The position numbers were made by a program, and so were the translations under genes. From Candidatus Saccharimonadota bacterium (GTDB taxonomy: Bacteria > Patescibacteriota > Saccharimonadia > Saccharimonadales > Saccharimonadaceae), in NCBI GenBank assembly GCA_028286285.1, contig JAQBRV010000002.1:180814-244813 (forward strand): 64,000 nt of DNA. Direction: 5' to 3'. The notes under the pieces were generated by a model. It was not told where the DNA came from and did not search any database. It worked only from the letters and a program-made list of their open reading frames with translations. Within the stretch, counting starts at the first letter, position 1; every line of letters starts with the position of its first letter. Below, piece after piece: positions 15,023 through 23,762 of this stretch.

Positions 15023-16421
15023 TTTCGACTACTACCTCTTCTCCTCCACCCATAATAGCAGCTACTTTGGCAGCCTGCTCATCCTTCAGTGGAGAGCCTG
15101 TGGGAACGGTGTTGATAACTATGTTGTGGTAGCCGAGCGCTTCCAGGGATTGAGCAATCAGCGGGCGATATTTTGTATCATCGAGCTTTTTCTTGTAAAA
15201 GTTATTGACAGCATAGATCGTCAAGCCATGTTCGTCGATATCGTAGCTGCATTTCGCGAGTACGCTATAAATTGCTACGTAGTGCTTTTTGGTATGATCA
15301 ACCAAGGCTTGCCAGTCGAAGCCTTTGAGTATTTCGCGTGCGTCCTGGCTCGAGACCACCGCTTTGGCTACGGGATCTTTTGGTTTTTTCTGAGTAGCCA
15401 TCTTTTCAAGTGACGGGATGGGGGCTTTGATAACGATGGGAGGTGCAACTGCCAGAGCGGCCGATTTAGGTTTTAGTTGGGTGTGAGCAGCCAAAACGGT
15501 TAACAATTTGATAGCGGGTTGTGATGATCGGGCGACTTCGACCAGCTGATCCAAGAGCGGCAAAAGTTCGGGCTTAGTCGCAATCGTCGTGCGAATAGCA
15601 CCAATTAGCTGGCTCGTGAGGGTCGAGGCTTGGATACCGAGCGACTCACTCTCATCGAGGGTAGTCACGATCGTTTCAATACTGTGTGTCTGGTATCCCT
15701 CAAGGAGCCGCGCGATAATTGTGGCTGGTGCTAGTCCGAGGGCTTGCTCGACAAGTTCGTGGGTGATGCCAGTTTTCTCATCAGCCAGACTGGCGAGTTG
15801 ATCAAGCAGTCCGATACTATCGCGAAAGCTACCCTGCCCTCGCTGGGCAATCAGTTCCAGGGCTTCAGCGTCAATCTTGATGTGTTCTTTTTTAGCGATT
15901 TTCTTCAGATGAGCGGCAGCATCAGCCGGTGTGATGGCGCGAAAGCCGAATTGCTGGGTGCGACTTACGATAGTCGCTGGCAGTTTGTCGGCATCGGTCG
16001 TGGCGAGGATAAATACGACGTGCTCTGGTGGCTCCTCGAGCGTTTTAAGCAGCGCATTAAAGGCGGGTTTACTGAGCATGTGTACCTCATCGATGATGTA
16101 TACTTTTTTCTCGGCCGAGACCGGTGCTAGCTGCACCTTTTCGCGCAGGTCGCGTACGTCTTCCACGCCATTATTACTGGCAGCATCGATTTCAATGATG
16201 TCGAGGTGGTTTGAGTCTTCGTCGTAGGGCAATTTGTTGATTTCATGAGCTAGAATACGCGCCACCGACGTCTTGCCGACACCCCGAGGTCCGGTCAGGA
16301 GATAAGCATGGGCAATGCGCCCCTGCGCCAGAGATTGTTTCAGAACTGTCGTAATATGTGACTGTCCCTCAATCTCATCGAGCGATTTGCTCCGATATTT
16401 TCGATATAATGCTGTACTCAC
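15009..16421 (-). CDS. dnaX: DNA polymerase III clamp-loader subunit gamma/tau, zinc module missing
   Basis: 470 residues, GTG start at 16421 after a GAGGGAA ribosome site. AAA+ features: Walker A GPRGVGKT (44-51), Walker B VYIIDEVHMLS, sensor-1 LATTDADKLPATI, SRTQQF arginine finger, sensor-2 GSFRDSIGLLDQ. In most DnaX proteins a four-Cys zinc module lies between ARILA and EIDAASN; here that interval is only INKLPYDEDSNHLDII with no Cys. The C-terminal third is short, closer to gamma plus a small tail than to full tau. Confidence 0.95.
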   Translation of the reverse strand: MSTALYRKYRSKSLDEIEGQSHITTVLKQSLAQGRIAHAYLLTGPRGVGKTSVARILAHEINKLPYDEDSNHLDIIEIDAASNNGVEDVRDLREKVQLAPVSAEKKVYIIDEVHMLSKPAFNALLKTLEEPPEHVVFILATTDADKLPATIVSRTQQFGFRAITPADAAAHLKKIAKKEHIKIDAEALELIAQRGQGSFRDSIGLLDQLASLADEKTGITHELVEQALGLAPATIIARLLEGYQTHSIETIVTTLDESESLGIQASTLTSQLIGAIRTTIATKPELLPLLDQLVEVARSSQPAIKLLTVLAAHTQLKPKSAALAVAPPIVIKAPIPSLEKMATQKKPKDPVAKAVVSSQDAREILKGFDWQALVDHTKKHYVAIYSVLAKCSYDIDEHGLTIYAVNNFYKKKLDDTKYRPLIAQSLEALGYHNIVINTVPTGSPLKDEQAAKVAAIMGGGEEVVVESDGK

Positions 16422-16499
16422 GTGTTTGTTTCCCTCACTCAGTCGTTCTAGACTCTATTGTACGCTTGTTTTGTGTTTATTTTGTTGTGATTTATAGAA

Positions 16500-16519
16500 A
16501 AATCCGGCCAGGCCGGATT
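16500..16519 (-). terminator. Rho-independent terminator
   Basis: GC-rich stem AATCCGG/CCGGATT (16501-16507 with 16513-16519) followed on the minus strand by TTTTTC. It ends the transcript of the 16545-17060 gene just before the dnaX promoter region (TACAAT near 16460). Confidence 0.8.
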
Positions 16520-16544
16520 CTTCCAGGTACGATAGTAGTTCGCG

Positions 16545-17060
16545 TTAGAGTGCAGCTTCGACAGCTGCCCAGGTCGCGTCGGGGTTCTCGGTTGGCACGA
16601 TAATAGTGACTTGGTCGCCCATTTCGAGGCGGAAATATGTCACGCTAGCGAGTAAGATACGGTATTCTTTACCGTTAGCTTCCACATAGTAGGCGCCGTC
16701 GTGCTGTACGAGCGTGCCAATGATCTGTTTGCGGTCAATCGGGCCAATTTGCTTGTAGATGAAGCTGCCGTCATCGGCGATGGTCAGTTTGAGAATATCA
16801 CCCTCTACGAGCTTTGATTTGCTGGCATAGTTAGCGGGGACTGGGTATTCTTTGCCGTCTGGGCCGGCCATCTTTTGGCCATCGAAGATACCTTCGACAA
16901 CTTTGCCGCTGACTTCTTCCGTGCTACTTCGTGGGGTTATTGCTACGCCATCGTCACCGATGATACTAATCAGTAACTCTTTGGCGGCGGCTAGGTTCGT
17001 TTCGGCATCCTGAATAAGGGTTTTCAGTCGTTTGACTTGTTTTTCTGGTAATTCAGACAT
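16545..17060 (-). CDS. Conserved-looking protein of unknown function
   Basis: 171 residues. Residues 1-45 are a charged coiled coil (EKQVKRLKTLIQDAETNLAAAKELL). The remainder looks like two small beta-barrel modules: one with GPDGKEYPVPANYASKSKLVEGD, the second with HDGAYYVEANGKEYRIL and FRLEMGDQVTIIVP. No membrane segment and no Cys. I do not recognise a named family. It has its own leader with an AAAGGA ribosome site and a dedicated terminator, so it is expressed alone between rplL and dnaX. Confidence 0.75.
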   Translation of the reverse strand: MSELPEKQVKRLKTLIQDAETNLAAAKELLISIIGDDGVAITPRSSTEEVSGKVVEGIFDGQKMAGPDGKEYPVPANYASKSKLVEGDILKLTIADDGSFIYKQIGPIDRKQIIGTLVQHDGAYYVEANGKEYRILLASVTYFRLEMGDQVTIIVPTENPDATWAAVEAAL

Positions 17061-17202
17061 AGTTCTCGCATTTCCTTTGTCTATTTTTGTGTAATACTAC
17101 TCATATATATACCAACCTCGAGTGTTCGTGTCAAGCGCCGCCGTTTTCCACAAACAAAACAGAGGTACCAAAATAATTGTTGTTAATTTTATTAACATAC
17201 AA

Positions 17203-17231
17203 AAAGCACCCCTCGCAAAGAGGAGCGCTTT
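17203..17231 (-). terminator. Terminator of the rplJ-rplL operon
   Basis: Twelve-bp stem (17220-17231 with 17203-17214, two G-U pairs) with a five-base loop, then TTTTT on the minus strand; located 34 bases after the rplL stop. Confidence 0.85.
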
Positions 17232-17264
17232 AAGGCACAGAGTGACAATTGGTCAGAGGTGAAA

Positions 17265-17648
17265 TTAGCTAAGTTCGACGGTTGCGCCAGCTTCTTCAAG
17301 CATTTTCTTGGCAGCTTCAGCGTCGTCTTTTGACACCTTTTCCTTGACTGGTGCAGGAGCACCATCAACGATAGCTTTTGCTTCACCAAGACCAAGACCA
17401 GTGATCTCTTTAACAGCCTTGATAACAGCGACTTTTTGGTCACCAGCAGCTGCAAGAGTTACAGTGAACTCAGATTTTTCGTCTTCAGCGGCAGCGCCAG
17501 CGTCACCGCCAGCAGCAGGACCAGCAACAGCAACAGCGGCTGCAGTAGGTTCGATACCATATTCATCTTTCAAAATTGTTTTAAGGTCGTTAACCTCGAG
17601 TACAGTAAGCTTTGTTAGCTCTTCTGCTAGTTTCTTTACATCAGCCAT
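17265..17648 (-). CDS. rplL: Ribosomal protein bL12 (L7/L12)
   Basis: 127 residues. N-terminal dimerisation helices ([20 protein letters not shown]), Ala/Gly hinge ([19 protein letters not shown]) and the C-terminal factor-binding domain with [20 protein letters not shown] and [12 protein letters not shown]. Stalk protein that recruits translation GTPases. It follows rplJ by 22 bases with a good ribosome site. Confidence 0.98.
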   Translation of the reverse strand: MADVKKLAEELTKLTVLEVNDLKTILKDEYGIEPTAAAVAVAGPAAGGDAGAAAEDEKSEFTVTLAAAGDQKVAVIKAVKEITGLGLGEAKAIVDGAPAPVKEKVSKDDAEAAKKMLEEAGATVELS

Positions 17649-17670
17649 GATAGCCTCCTTATATTATTCT

Positions 17671-18195
17671 TTAACTTGTAGCTTTGGCTTCCACGCCATC
17701 GAGTAGCGCATGAAGATTGCCTGAAAGGGCGTTTGTAACATCGTGAACTGGTGAAAGCAGCTGCGAAATAACTTCGCCGATTAGCTGGTTCTTGCTTGGC
17801 AAGCCAGCCAGTGCTTTCACGTCGTTTGCGTCAAGGTTCGCTCCCTCACCTGAAAATGCACCAACGAATTGGAGCGCAGGATGAGTTTTTGCAAAGTTGT
17901 TTAAAACTTGCGCAGGTGCGACTTCATCCTCAGTGCTAATAGCATAGAGGAGCTGACCGCTCAGAGCTGAAGTATCGACATTTTTGTAGGTGTCGATTGA
18001 TTCAATAGCCACGCGGACAAGACGGTTTTTAATGACCGTAATCGTCACGCCGGCTTCGCGGGCAGCTTTACGAAGTTCTTGGATGTCAGCAACACTGAGG
18101 CCTTGATACTGTGCGTAGACAGTCATCTTGGCACCGGTGAGAACTGTGCTCATTTCGGCAACCAAAGCTTTCTTTTTATCGCGGGTAATTGCCAT
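17671..18195 (-). CDS. rplJ: Ribosomal protein uL10
   Basis: 174 residues, normal length. N terminus MAITRDKKKALVAEMSTVL, rRNA-binding domain with KNRLVRVAIE, and a C-terminal helix that carries bL12 dimers. Preceded by an L10 leader and an intrinsic attenuator, so autoregulation by the L10-L12 complex is expected. The rplK and rplA genes that usually precede it are elsewhere in this window (28218 and 25033). Confidence 0.97.
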   Translation of the reverse strand: MAITRDKKKALVAEMSTVLTGAKMTVYAQYQGLSVADIQELRKAAREAGVTITVIKNRLVRVAIESIDTYKNVDTSALSGQLLYAISTEDEVAPAQVLNNFAKTHPALQFVGAFSGEGANLDANDVKALAGLPSKNQLIGEVISQLLSPVHDVTNALSGNLHALLDGVEAKATS

Positions 18196-18263
18196 AAAAA
18201 TCCTTCCTTCGATTACATTTTTCTGACCAAATTGTCAATGTGCTGATAATGTGAGAAACAAAA

Positions 18264-18294
18264 AAGTCTTTGATTCTCGCACTACCAAAGACTT
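18264..18294 (-). terminator. Attenuator hairpin in the rplJ leader
   Basis: Nine-bp stem AAGTCTTTG/CAAAGACTT (18286-18294 with 18264-18272) followed by TTTTTTG on the minus strand, between the L10 leader and the rplJ start. An intrinsic terminator in this place is the usual output of L10 leader regulation. Confidence 0.8.
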
Positions 18295-18319
18295 GCATGA
18301 ATGAAATGTTTATTTACAT

Positions 18320-18362
18320 CCTCGGTAGCTAATTAAGTGTCTCCACGGCTACTGTCTCTGGT
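18320..18362 (-). promoter_or_regulatory. Ribosomal protein L10 leader (L10-binding RNA)
   Basis: On the minus strand the core reads ACCAGAGACAGTAGCCG followed by a variable helix and TTAATTAGCTACCGAGG, matching the L10 leader pattern (AGACAGUAG ... UUAAU..CUACCGAGG). Binding of the L10-L12 complex here should favour the downstream terminator. Confidence 0.8.
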
Positions 18363-18376
18363 AATGTCTAGTCAAC

Positions 18377-18405
18377 AGTATACCGTACAGCCTTTTATAA
18401 TGCAA
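18377..18405 (-). promoter_or_regulatory. Promoter of the rplJ-rplL operon
   Basis: On the minus strand TTGCAT (18400-18405), a 17-base spacer, then TATACT (18377-18382). The start of transcription falls near 18370, just before the L10 leader. Confidence 0.75.
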
Positions 18406-18451
18406 CAACGATATTGAAATATGCATGCATTTGTGCTATAATATACTATTG

Positions 18452-19351
18452 ATGAATTCAATTGACAGCTTTCCCCGCATCTCCCATTCAGATTTAGATG
18501 CGCAAATTGGCAAGACGGTGAAACTACCTCGTATACAAGCCGCGTATACTAGAGAAGCTATTGCTGTTGCTGCTAAAAAACTCGGTACGACCAAACAGGC
18601 GGTTGAGATCGGTCAGCGTGTCACTAATCTCACAGTTAATGAGGAAGAGCGACGACGTGCCCACCATACACGGTATCGACACATGATCGCAATGTCCGAA
18701 GGTGAACATATCGTGACAGGTGAAACAGATAACCTTGTAGAAAGTGCACTCGTCGATTTTAATACACGAGCCGCCGGGCTCAGTGTGCTCACTGCTGATA
18801 GCTATTGGCGGAGTGCGGCTAAGGGAGTATCGGGTGAGCTGGCGTATGTTGAACAGCTTGGCAACTGGGATAGTGCTCATGATCTTGACGAACAAGTCCG
18901 CGGCTTGAAAGAATCCCCGGTGCTTGCAGATGCTGGCATTACTTTGGAACATATCCATCAAGACGACGATGCCAAGATAAACTATGGCGTGCGGTTTGTT
19001 AACCTTCATGACCACACCTCTTCGCCTTTATCTATTCTCGTCGTGCGTAAGCGAGCAGTTGCGGATGTTCGTGGTAGCAATGGTGAAGAGATAGAGCTCG
19101 TCCGCCGTTCTGGGTTTTTGATTAATCCCCTCGATCTCTCAAGAAATGCTCTTATCGATATACTGGATAACGGTATGTCAAAAGTCAAGGATCGCCGAAA
19201 AGCTTGGAGTCAGGAATTCGGTGAAGCTACCGTCGAACCTTTTTTTGAGGATAAGAAATTAAGAGACAGTTCGACAAAAGTACTCCCAGTTACATCACTT
19301 TACTTTGCACTTGATCGACATATAGAGCCACAGACAGATGAGAATGTCTAA
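18452..19351 (+). CDS. Protein of unknown function, first gene upstream of folA
   Basis: 299 residues from ATG 18452, nine bases after TATAAT (18437-18442); an ATG at 18425 lies upstream of that box and is rejected. The N-terminal third is Lys/Arg-rich and helical (AAYTREAIAVAAKKLG, NEEERRRAHHTRYRHM), the middle and end mixed alpha/beta (VRFVNLHDHTSSPLSILVVRKRAV). No signal peptide, no membrane helix, no Cys. No family recognised. It is transcribed in the same direction as folA but folA has its own -10 box. Confidence 0.7.
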   Translation: MNSIDSFPRISHSDLDAQIGKTVKLPRIQAAYTREAIAVAAKKLGTTKQAVEIGQRVTNLTVNEEERRRAHHTRYRHMIAMSEGEHIVTGETDNLVESALVDFNTRAAGLSVLTADSYWRSAAKGVSGELAYVEQLGNWDSAHDLDEQVRGLKESPVLADAGITLEHIHQDDDAKINYGVRFVNLHDHTSSPLSILVVRKRAVADVRGSNGEEIELVRRSGFLINPLDLSRNALIDILDNGMSKVKDRRKAWSQEFGEATVEPFFEDKKLRDSSTKVLPVTSLYFALDRHIEPQTDENV

Positions 19352-19375
19352 TCCGCGCATGATATTATAGAGTCA

Positions 19376-19864
19376 ATGAAAAGTATTATTGTAGCCTACG
19401 ACAAAAACAGGGGTATTGGTGCTGCCAATGACTTGTTATGGCTCCGTGATCTGCCGGCTGATCTTCGTCACTTCAGAGAGCTGACGACCGGCTCGACGGT
19501 TATTATGGGGCGAAATACCTTCCAGTCTATCGGCAGGCCACTCGCGAATCGTCACAATATCGTCATTAGTCGCCAGCAAGAGGCCATCGATGGCGTCACG
19601 GTGGTTGAAAGTATCGAGCAGGCTTACGAAGCCGCCCCGACGTCTGATGTTTTTGTCATCGGTGGTGGCCAGATTTATACACTCGCTCTCTCGACGGTAG
19701 ATCGAATTTACGCTACCGAAGTAGATGAAGTTTTTTCAGCTGCCGATATCTTTTTTCCAACGATTAATGATGATGAATGGCACGAAGTCTCGCGCGAAAA
19801 ACACACAAAAGACGAGGCAAATAAGTACGACTATTCGTTTGTGATGTTCGACAGGAACACCTAG
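19376..19864 (+). CDS. folA: Dihydrofolate reductase
   Basis: 162 residues, normal DHFR size. Begins MKSIIVAYDKNRGIGAANDL (substrate and NADPH pocket), continues with DLRHFRELTTGSTVIMGRNT, the IGRPL loop and VIGGGQIYTLAL (nucleotide-binding glycines). Reduces dihydrofolate to tetrahydrofolate, the cofactor consumed by ThyA encoded 3 kb downstream. TATTAT at 19363-19368 is seven bases before the ATG (leaderless). The next gene starts in its stop region. Confidence 0.97.
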   Translation: MKSIIVAYDKNRGIGAANDLLWLRDLPADLRHFRELTTGSTVIMGRNTFQSIGRPLANRHNIVISRQQEAIDGVTVVESIEQAYEAAPTSDVFVIGGGQIYTLALSTVDRIYATEVDEVFSAADIFFPTINDDEWHEVSREKHTKDEANKYDYSFVMFDRNT

Positions 19865-20877
19865 TGTATAGCGCGCTCGTTCCGGAGATACTCGCCAAGT
19901 ACGGCATTGAATCAAGCAAGATATTCCCTGCTCAAAAGGGATATCGCAATGAATCGTATAAGGTGGAGTTACGCGGTGGTGACGAGGCAAACCTTATTTT
20001 TTTCAAACGCGAGCCGCAGATTGTCGACCGTGTTAATCGCGCTGACGCAGTGGCTCGTATTGCCAGCAATTACCATCTCCCTGTCCGCATTCGCCGCGAT
20101 TATCGCTTAGTGCGGCTACGTGAAGACTCGGTCGCCGGGCTCTATTCGTATTTGCCAGGTCTCACGATTTCGTGGGAAGCCTACACAATGAAGCACATTA
20201 AACTCCTCGGCTGGGCGATGGCCGATCTACATACGGCTCTCGGCCCAGTACACGATCCATCACTAACGTATCACAAAGTAACGGATGAACTCAGCGGCCT
20301 AGTCAAAGCTATGGCGGTATACTTCAAAAGTCCTACTGTCGAAAAAGCTATGCGCCAGAAGCTTGGTGTTACTCTTGAGTCGTCACGGCTCGATGACTTC
20401 CCTGACCTCCTGGATAGTCTGGCGACACACCCTGAGCAGCAGATGCTCCATCTCGATATGGTTCGAGGCAATGTCCTGTTTGAGAATAATACGCACGACC
20501 AACGCTGGTCGATTGGTAACATATCGATAACGGGCATAATTGACTTCGAAAAGACCGCCTATGGTCATATTCTGTTCGACCTCGCCCGTAGCTTGGCGTT
20601 TTTGCATGTGGATTGTGTGTCGAAAGAGCCGGTGAAAATATATAAATACTTCCTCAAGTCGGGGTACGAAAAACGAGGTGGTAGACCACTCGATCTGACA
20701 GCTAACTTTGATGGCCAATCATATGAATCGATCCTTCAGGAACTGGTCAATATGTACCTCGTGTATGATTTTTACAAGTTTCTTGTCCACACTCCGTATG
20801 AGTCACTCGATGACAACCATCACTATATCCGGACACGTAATATACTTATCGACCATGCTATGCTACGATATTTGTAG
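19864..20877 (+). CDS. Aminoglycoside-phosphotransferase-like small-molecule kinase
   Basis: 337 residues with GTG start overlapping the folA stop. The kinase core is seen in the catalytic loop HLDMVRGNVLF (H-x-D-x4-N) and the metal site GIIDFEKTAYGHILFDLAR. The first lobe has KGYRNESYKVEL, a likely nucleotide loop. APH-fold enzymes phosphorylate aminoglycosides, choline, homoserine, sugars or nucleosides. Its place between folA and a cytidylyltransferase suggests a nucleoside or alcohol substrate, but this is inference. Confidence 0.8.
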   Translation: MYSALVPEILAKYGIESSKIFPAQKGYRNESYKVELRGGDEANLIFFKREPQIVDRVNRADAVARIASNYHLPVRIRRDYRLVRLREDSVAGLYSYLPGLTISWEAYTMKHIKLLGWAMADLHTALGPVHDPSLTYHKVTDELSGLVKAMAVYFKSPTVEKAMRQKLGVTLESSRLDDFPDLLDSLATHPEQQMLHLDMVRGNVLFENNTHDQRWSIGNISITGIIDFEKTAYGHILFDLARSLAFLHVDCVSKEPVKIYKYFLKSGYEKRGGRPLDLTANFDGQSYESILQELVNMYLVYDFYKFLVHTPYESLDDNHHYIRTRNILIDHAMLRYL

Positions 20878-20895
20878 ATTCATAGAGGAGTAGGT

Positions 20896-21450
20896 ATGGC
20901 AGATTGGAAGAAGCGATTGATTTCCCAGAGTGACTTAATGACACTCGGTGAGACGTTGCGAGCAAAAGACAAAAAGATCGTTTTTACCGCTGGTTCGTGG
21001 GATCTTATTCACGCCGGCCAATGTCGATATCTCGAAAAAGCCCGAGCTAAGGGTGATGTCTTGGTCGTTGGCGTCAGTAGTAACAATGCGATTAGTCGTG
21101 TTAAAGGACCAAACAAACCAATTCTCGATGAAAAAATCCGCGCCGAAATGCTAACCTTCCTCCGTTCGGTTGATTTTGTCACCATCCTACCTGAACCAAG
21201 TTGCCAGCCATCGCTCGGGCTACTCCGACCAGACACCTTTATTACAGTCAATGAAGACTGGACCGATAATTACAAAGAATCCCGTGAATACAAAACAGTC
21301 ACTAAGTACGGCGGCGAAGTCATCGTGGTTGATCGACAGTCAACGAGCGTCTCGACTACCCAGATCCTTCAACGTGCGGTCGGCGGTCATCTCAATGATG
21401 TTCTCAAAGATTTCATGCAGTATCGCAAAGAACCAATCAAAGAGAAGTAA
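20896..21450 (+). CDS. Cytidylyltransferase-like nucleotidyltransferase (RfaE2/TagD type)
   Basis: 184 residues. The Rossmann-like core starts KIVFTAGSWDLIHAGQCRYL, where HAGQ is the HxGH-type nucleotide motif with Gln in the second His place; the C-terminal signature is STSVSTTQIL (ISTTxI type). Enzymes of this family transfer CMP or AMP to a sugar phosphate or alcohol phosphate. GAGGAG precedes the ATG. Its stop and the next start share TAATG, so translation is coupled to the HIT gene. Confidence 0.85.
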   Translation: MADWKKRLISQSDLMTLGETLRAKDKKIVFTAGSWDLIHAGQCRYLEKARAKGDVLVVGVSSNNAISRVKGPNKPILDEKIRAEMLTFLRSVDFVTILPEPSCQPSLGLLRPDTFITVNEDWTDNYKESREYKTVTKYGGEVIVVDRQSTSVSTTQILQRAVGGHLNDVLKDFMQYRKEPIKEK

Positions 21451-21974
21451 TGGCAGATCTTAGCGAAGCCGACAAGCAGATTATGTATCGCGACGCCAGG
21501 GTATCCGGCAAGTACGACGAAATCTGGCAGTCGGTTGGCAAATGTGTCTTTTGTGACCTCAACGATAAGTACGTTTTTTACGAAGAAAACGGTGTCGTCA
21601 TGACAGTTGCCTTGTTCGCCTACATTGATGGACATTTCATGATTATCCCACGTCGTCATGTTCGCTCAGTTAAAGACCTGACGCCGAGCGAATGGGAGAC
21701 GATGCGCAAGTTTATGTACATTGCTAAAAAACTGATCCGAGAGACACACGGTATCAAGGGTATGCAAATTGTTCAAAAAGATGGCGCCACGGCACAAAGT
21801 ACCGTCGAACATATTCATTTCCACTGTGTGCCTTTTGACCAACCTGATCTTAATACTTGGCATTATCGTCAGCTCGATCACACCCCGGCTGAAAATGCCG
21901 CTATGTATCAGGACAAGCACGAGAAAATTGCTAAGCTGAGCCAGCGTTTCGCCAAGAAGTACCAAGATGACTGA
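21450..21974 (+). CDS. HIT-family nucleotide hydrolase/transferase
   Basis: 174 residues. The catalytic His triad is in VEHIHFHCVPF and the first strand has IIPRRHVRSV. CVFCDLN near residue 32 resembles the zinc or dimer region of HIT proteins, with only part of the Cys pattern. HIT enzymes cleave dinucleoside polyphosphates or nucleotidylated amines. It overlaps the deaminase start by eight bases, so it belongs to the nucleotide operon. Confidence 0.9.
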   Translation: MADLSEADKQIMYRDARVSGKYDEIWQSVGKCVFCDLNDKYVFYEENGVVMTVALFAYIDGHFMIIPRRHVRSVKDLTPSEWETMRKFMYIAKKLIRETHGIKGMQIVQKDGATAQSTVEHIHFHCVPFDQPDLNTWHYRQLDHTPAENAAMYQDKHEKIAKLSQRFAKKYQDD

Positions 21975-22944
21975 GTATTATTTCGACTGGAGTGACCTGG
22001 TGTTTGGCAGCAAGAAGCCGCTGCGTAGCTTACATGCTACATTGATTGCCACCCCCAGGCAGCTGTCCGGCGAACGCTTCACTCAACTAATCAAAGCATA
22101 TCTTCCTCACGGACATGTCATCGTCGGGATTGCTAAACATGGCTACATCGACGGCTTTGAAGACCAGCCGCAATTTAAAACGCTTCAGCTCTCGTCGATT
22201 CGTGCTGCCATTGATAAAATTAACACTCACAGCCCCCACAAGGTATATGTACTTGAGTACAGCCAGCGTGATAACTCGGTCATTTTTGAAAAGCTGAATC
22301 CTAAACGCGTCGTCCTGGTCAATGGTTCATGGGCTTCGTCGTTTCACCTACGTCCCGAATTTTATACGCTGGTATCTAACGATATACTATTTGATTTTGT
22401 TTCACCATTCGCGAGTGAACAGGAAGCAAAAACATACGAGACTAGTTTGCGAGCGAAATTAACATACCATTTGCCTGAGGGACATCTATCTAATATCGAG
22501 GTTATGGAAGCGAGTGCCCGAGTTGCTCGGTCGTCATACGATACATCATTTCAGACCGGTGCGGTGCTTGCCAAGCCAAGTGGTAAATCGTTTAGTGTTG
22601 AGCTTGCCGCTCATAACATTGTCATCCCCTACGAAACTTTTGCTCTGCATCACGGCGCATCGCGAGAGCGGCACCGATCCCCCGCCGGCGATCAGAATCA
22701 TTACGACACGGTACATGCTGAAGCGGCGCTAATAATTCGTGCAGCAGAAAACAATATTAGTTTGAAAAACAAAACACTGTTCGTAAACCTACTTCCCTGT
22801 CCAACCTGCGCACGCAACCTCGCTCTGACAGATATCAGCGAAGTTGTGTATTCGCACGACCACTCTGATGGCTATGCGGTGGCCTTACTGGAAGCTGCCG
22901 GCAAAACAGTCAGGCGTATAACCAGTCTCGAGAGTACGATATAA
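21967..22944 (+). CDS. dCMP/cytidine-deaminase-family protein with a long N-terminal domain
   Basis: 325 residues. The C-terminal part (about 180-325) is a CMP/dCMP deaminase domain: H250-A-E252 as zinc ligand and proton shuttle, and C278-P-T-C281 completing the zinc site. The N-terminal 170 residues are an added alpha/beta domain (HGHVIVGIAKHGYIDG, KRVVLVNGSWASSF) I cannot assign; it could bind a nucleotide or partner. With thyA immediately downstream (TAATG overlap), production of dUMP for thymidylate synthesis is the likely role. Confidence 0.85.
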   Translation: MTEYYFDWSDLVFGSKKPLRSLHATLIATPRQLSGERFTQLIKAYLPHGHVIVGIAKHGYIDGFEDQPQFKTLQLSSIRAAIDKINTHSPHKVYVLEYSQRDNSVIFEKLNPKRVVLVNGSWASSFHLRPEFYTLVSNDILFDFVSPFASEQEAKTYETSLRAKLTYHLPEGHLSNIEVMEASARVARSSYDTSFQTGAVLAKPSGKSFSVELAAHNIVIPYETFALHHGASRERHRSPAGDQNHYDTVHAEAALIIRAAENNISLKNKTLFVNLLPCPTCARNLALTDISEVVYSHDHSDGYAVALLEAAGKTVRRITSLESTI

Positions 22945-23762
22945 TGGGAAGTATGACACACCCGGAATACGAATATTTAAAGTTGATGGCTGAGATCCTG
23001 AAGAATGGGAAGAGCAAGCCGACGCGCGGTATCCACGGGATAAAATCGATCTTTGGCTACCAGATGCATTTTGATATGCGGGCTGGCTTTCCACTGTTAA
23101 CTACGAAAAAAATGCCATTTAAGACGCTGCTACACGAACTTTTTTGGTTTATTTCAGGTAGCACGAACATTCAATACCTACACGATCACAAGATTCATTA
23201 CTGGGATGGCTTCGCCGACGACAAACTCAACCTTGGGCCAGTCTACGGTGCGCAGTGGCGTCATTGGAAATCTCCCGACGGAACAGAAATAGACCAATTG
23301 CAATGGGCAATCGATGAAATAAAAAACAATCCTCACTCCAAAGGTATTATTGTCAGCGCCTGGAACGTGGCTGATTTAGAGGCAATGCGCCTCCCCCCTT
23401 GCCACACTATGTTCCAGTTTGATGTCACGAAGGGTAAGCTACGTATGCAGTTATACCAGCGATCGTCGGATGTCTTTTTAGGGCTGCCGTTTAACATTGC
23501 ACAGTACGCCATGCTATTGCAGATGGTGGCTCACCTGACTGGCCTTGAGGCACGCGAACTGATTGTATCGATTGGTAATGCGCATTTGTACACCAACCAC
23601 CTCGAGCAAGCTAAAGAGCAAATCCAGCGCAAGCCCTTGCCATTTCCAAAACTCAAGATTGTTGGTGATGTTTCATCAATCGGTGATTTTGCCGAAGAAA
23701 ACTTTGTACTCGAAGGTTATGAGGCGCTGCCTCATATCAAAGCCCCACTTGTTATTCTGTAG
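22944..23762 (+). CDS. thyA: Thymidylate synthase ThyA
   Basis: 272 residues. Matches ThyA throughout: TRGIHGIKSIFGYQM, LHELFWFISGSTNI, the catalytic Cys in LPPCHTMFQF, RSSDVFLGLPFNIAQYA and NAHLYTNHLEQ. Converts dUMP to dTMP using methylene-tetrahydrofolate; with FolA and the deaminase it forms a complete thymidylate module. The first ATG overlaps the deaminase stop; a second in-frame ATG at 22953 is also possible. The last ten bases overlap the convergent glycosyltransferase stop. Confidence 0.97.
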   Translation: MGSMTHPEYEYLKLMAEILKNGKSKPTRGIHGIKSIFGYQMHFDMRAGFPLLTTKKMPFKTLLHELFWFISGSTNIQYLHDHKIHYWDGFADDKLNLGPVYGAQWRHWKSPDGTEIDQLQWAIDEIKNNPHSKGIIVSAWNVADLEAMRLPPCHTMFQFDVTKGKLRMQLYQRSSDVFLGLPFNIAQYAMLLQMVAHLTGLEARELIVSIGNAHLYTNHLEQAKEQIQRKPLPFPKLKIVGDVSSIGDFAEENFVLEGYEALPHIKAPLVIL

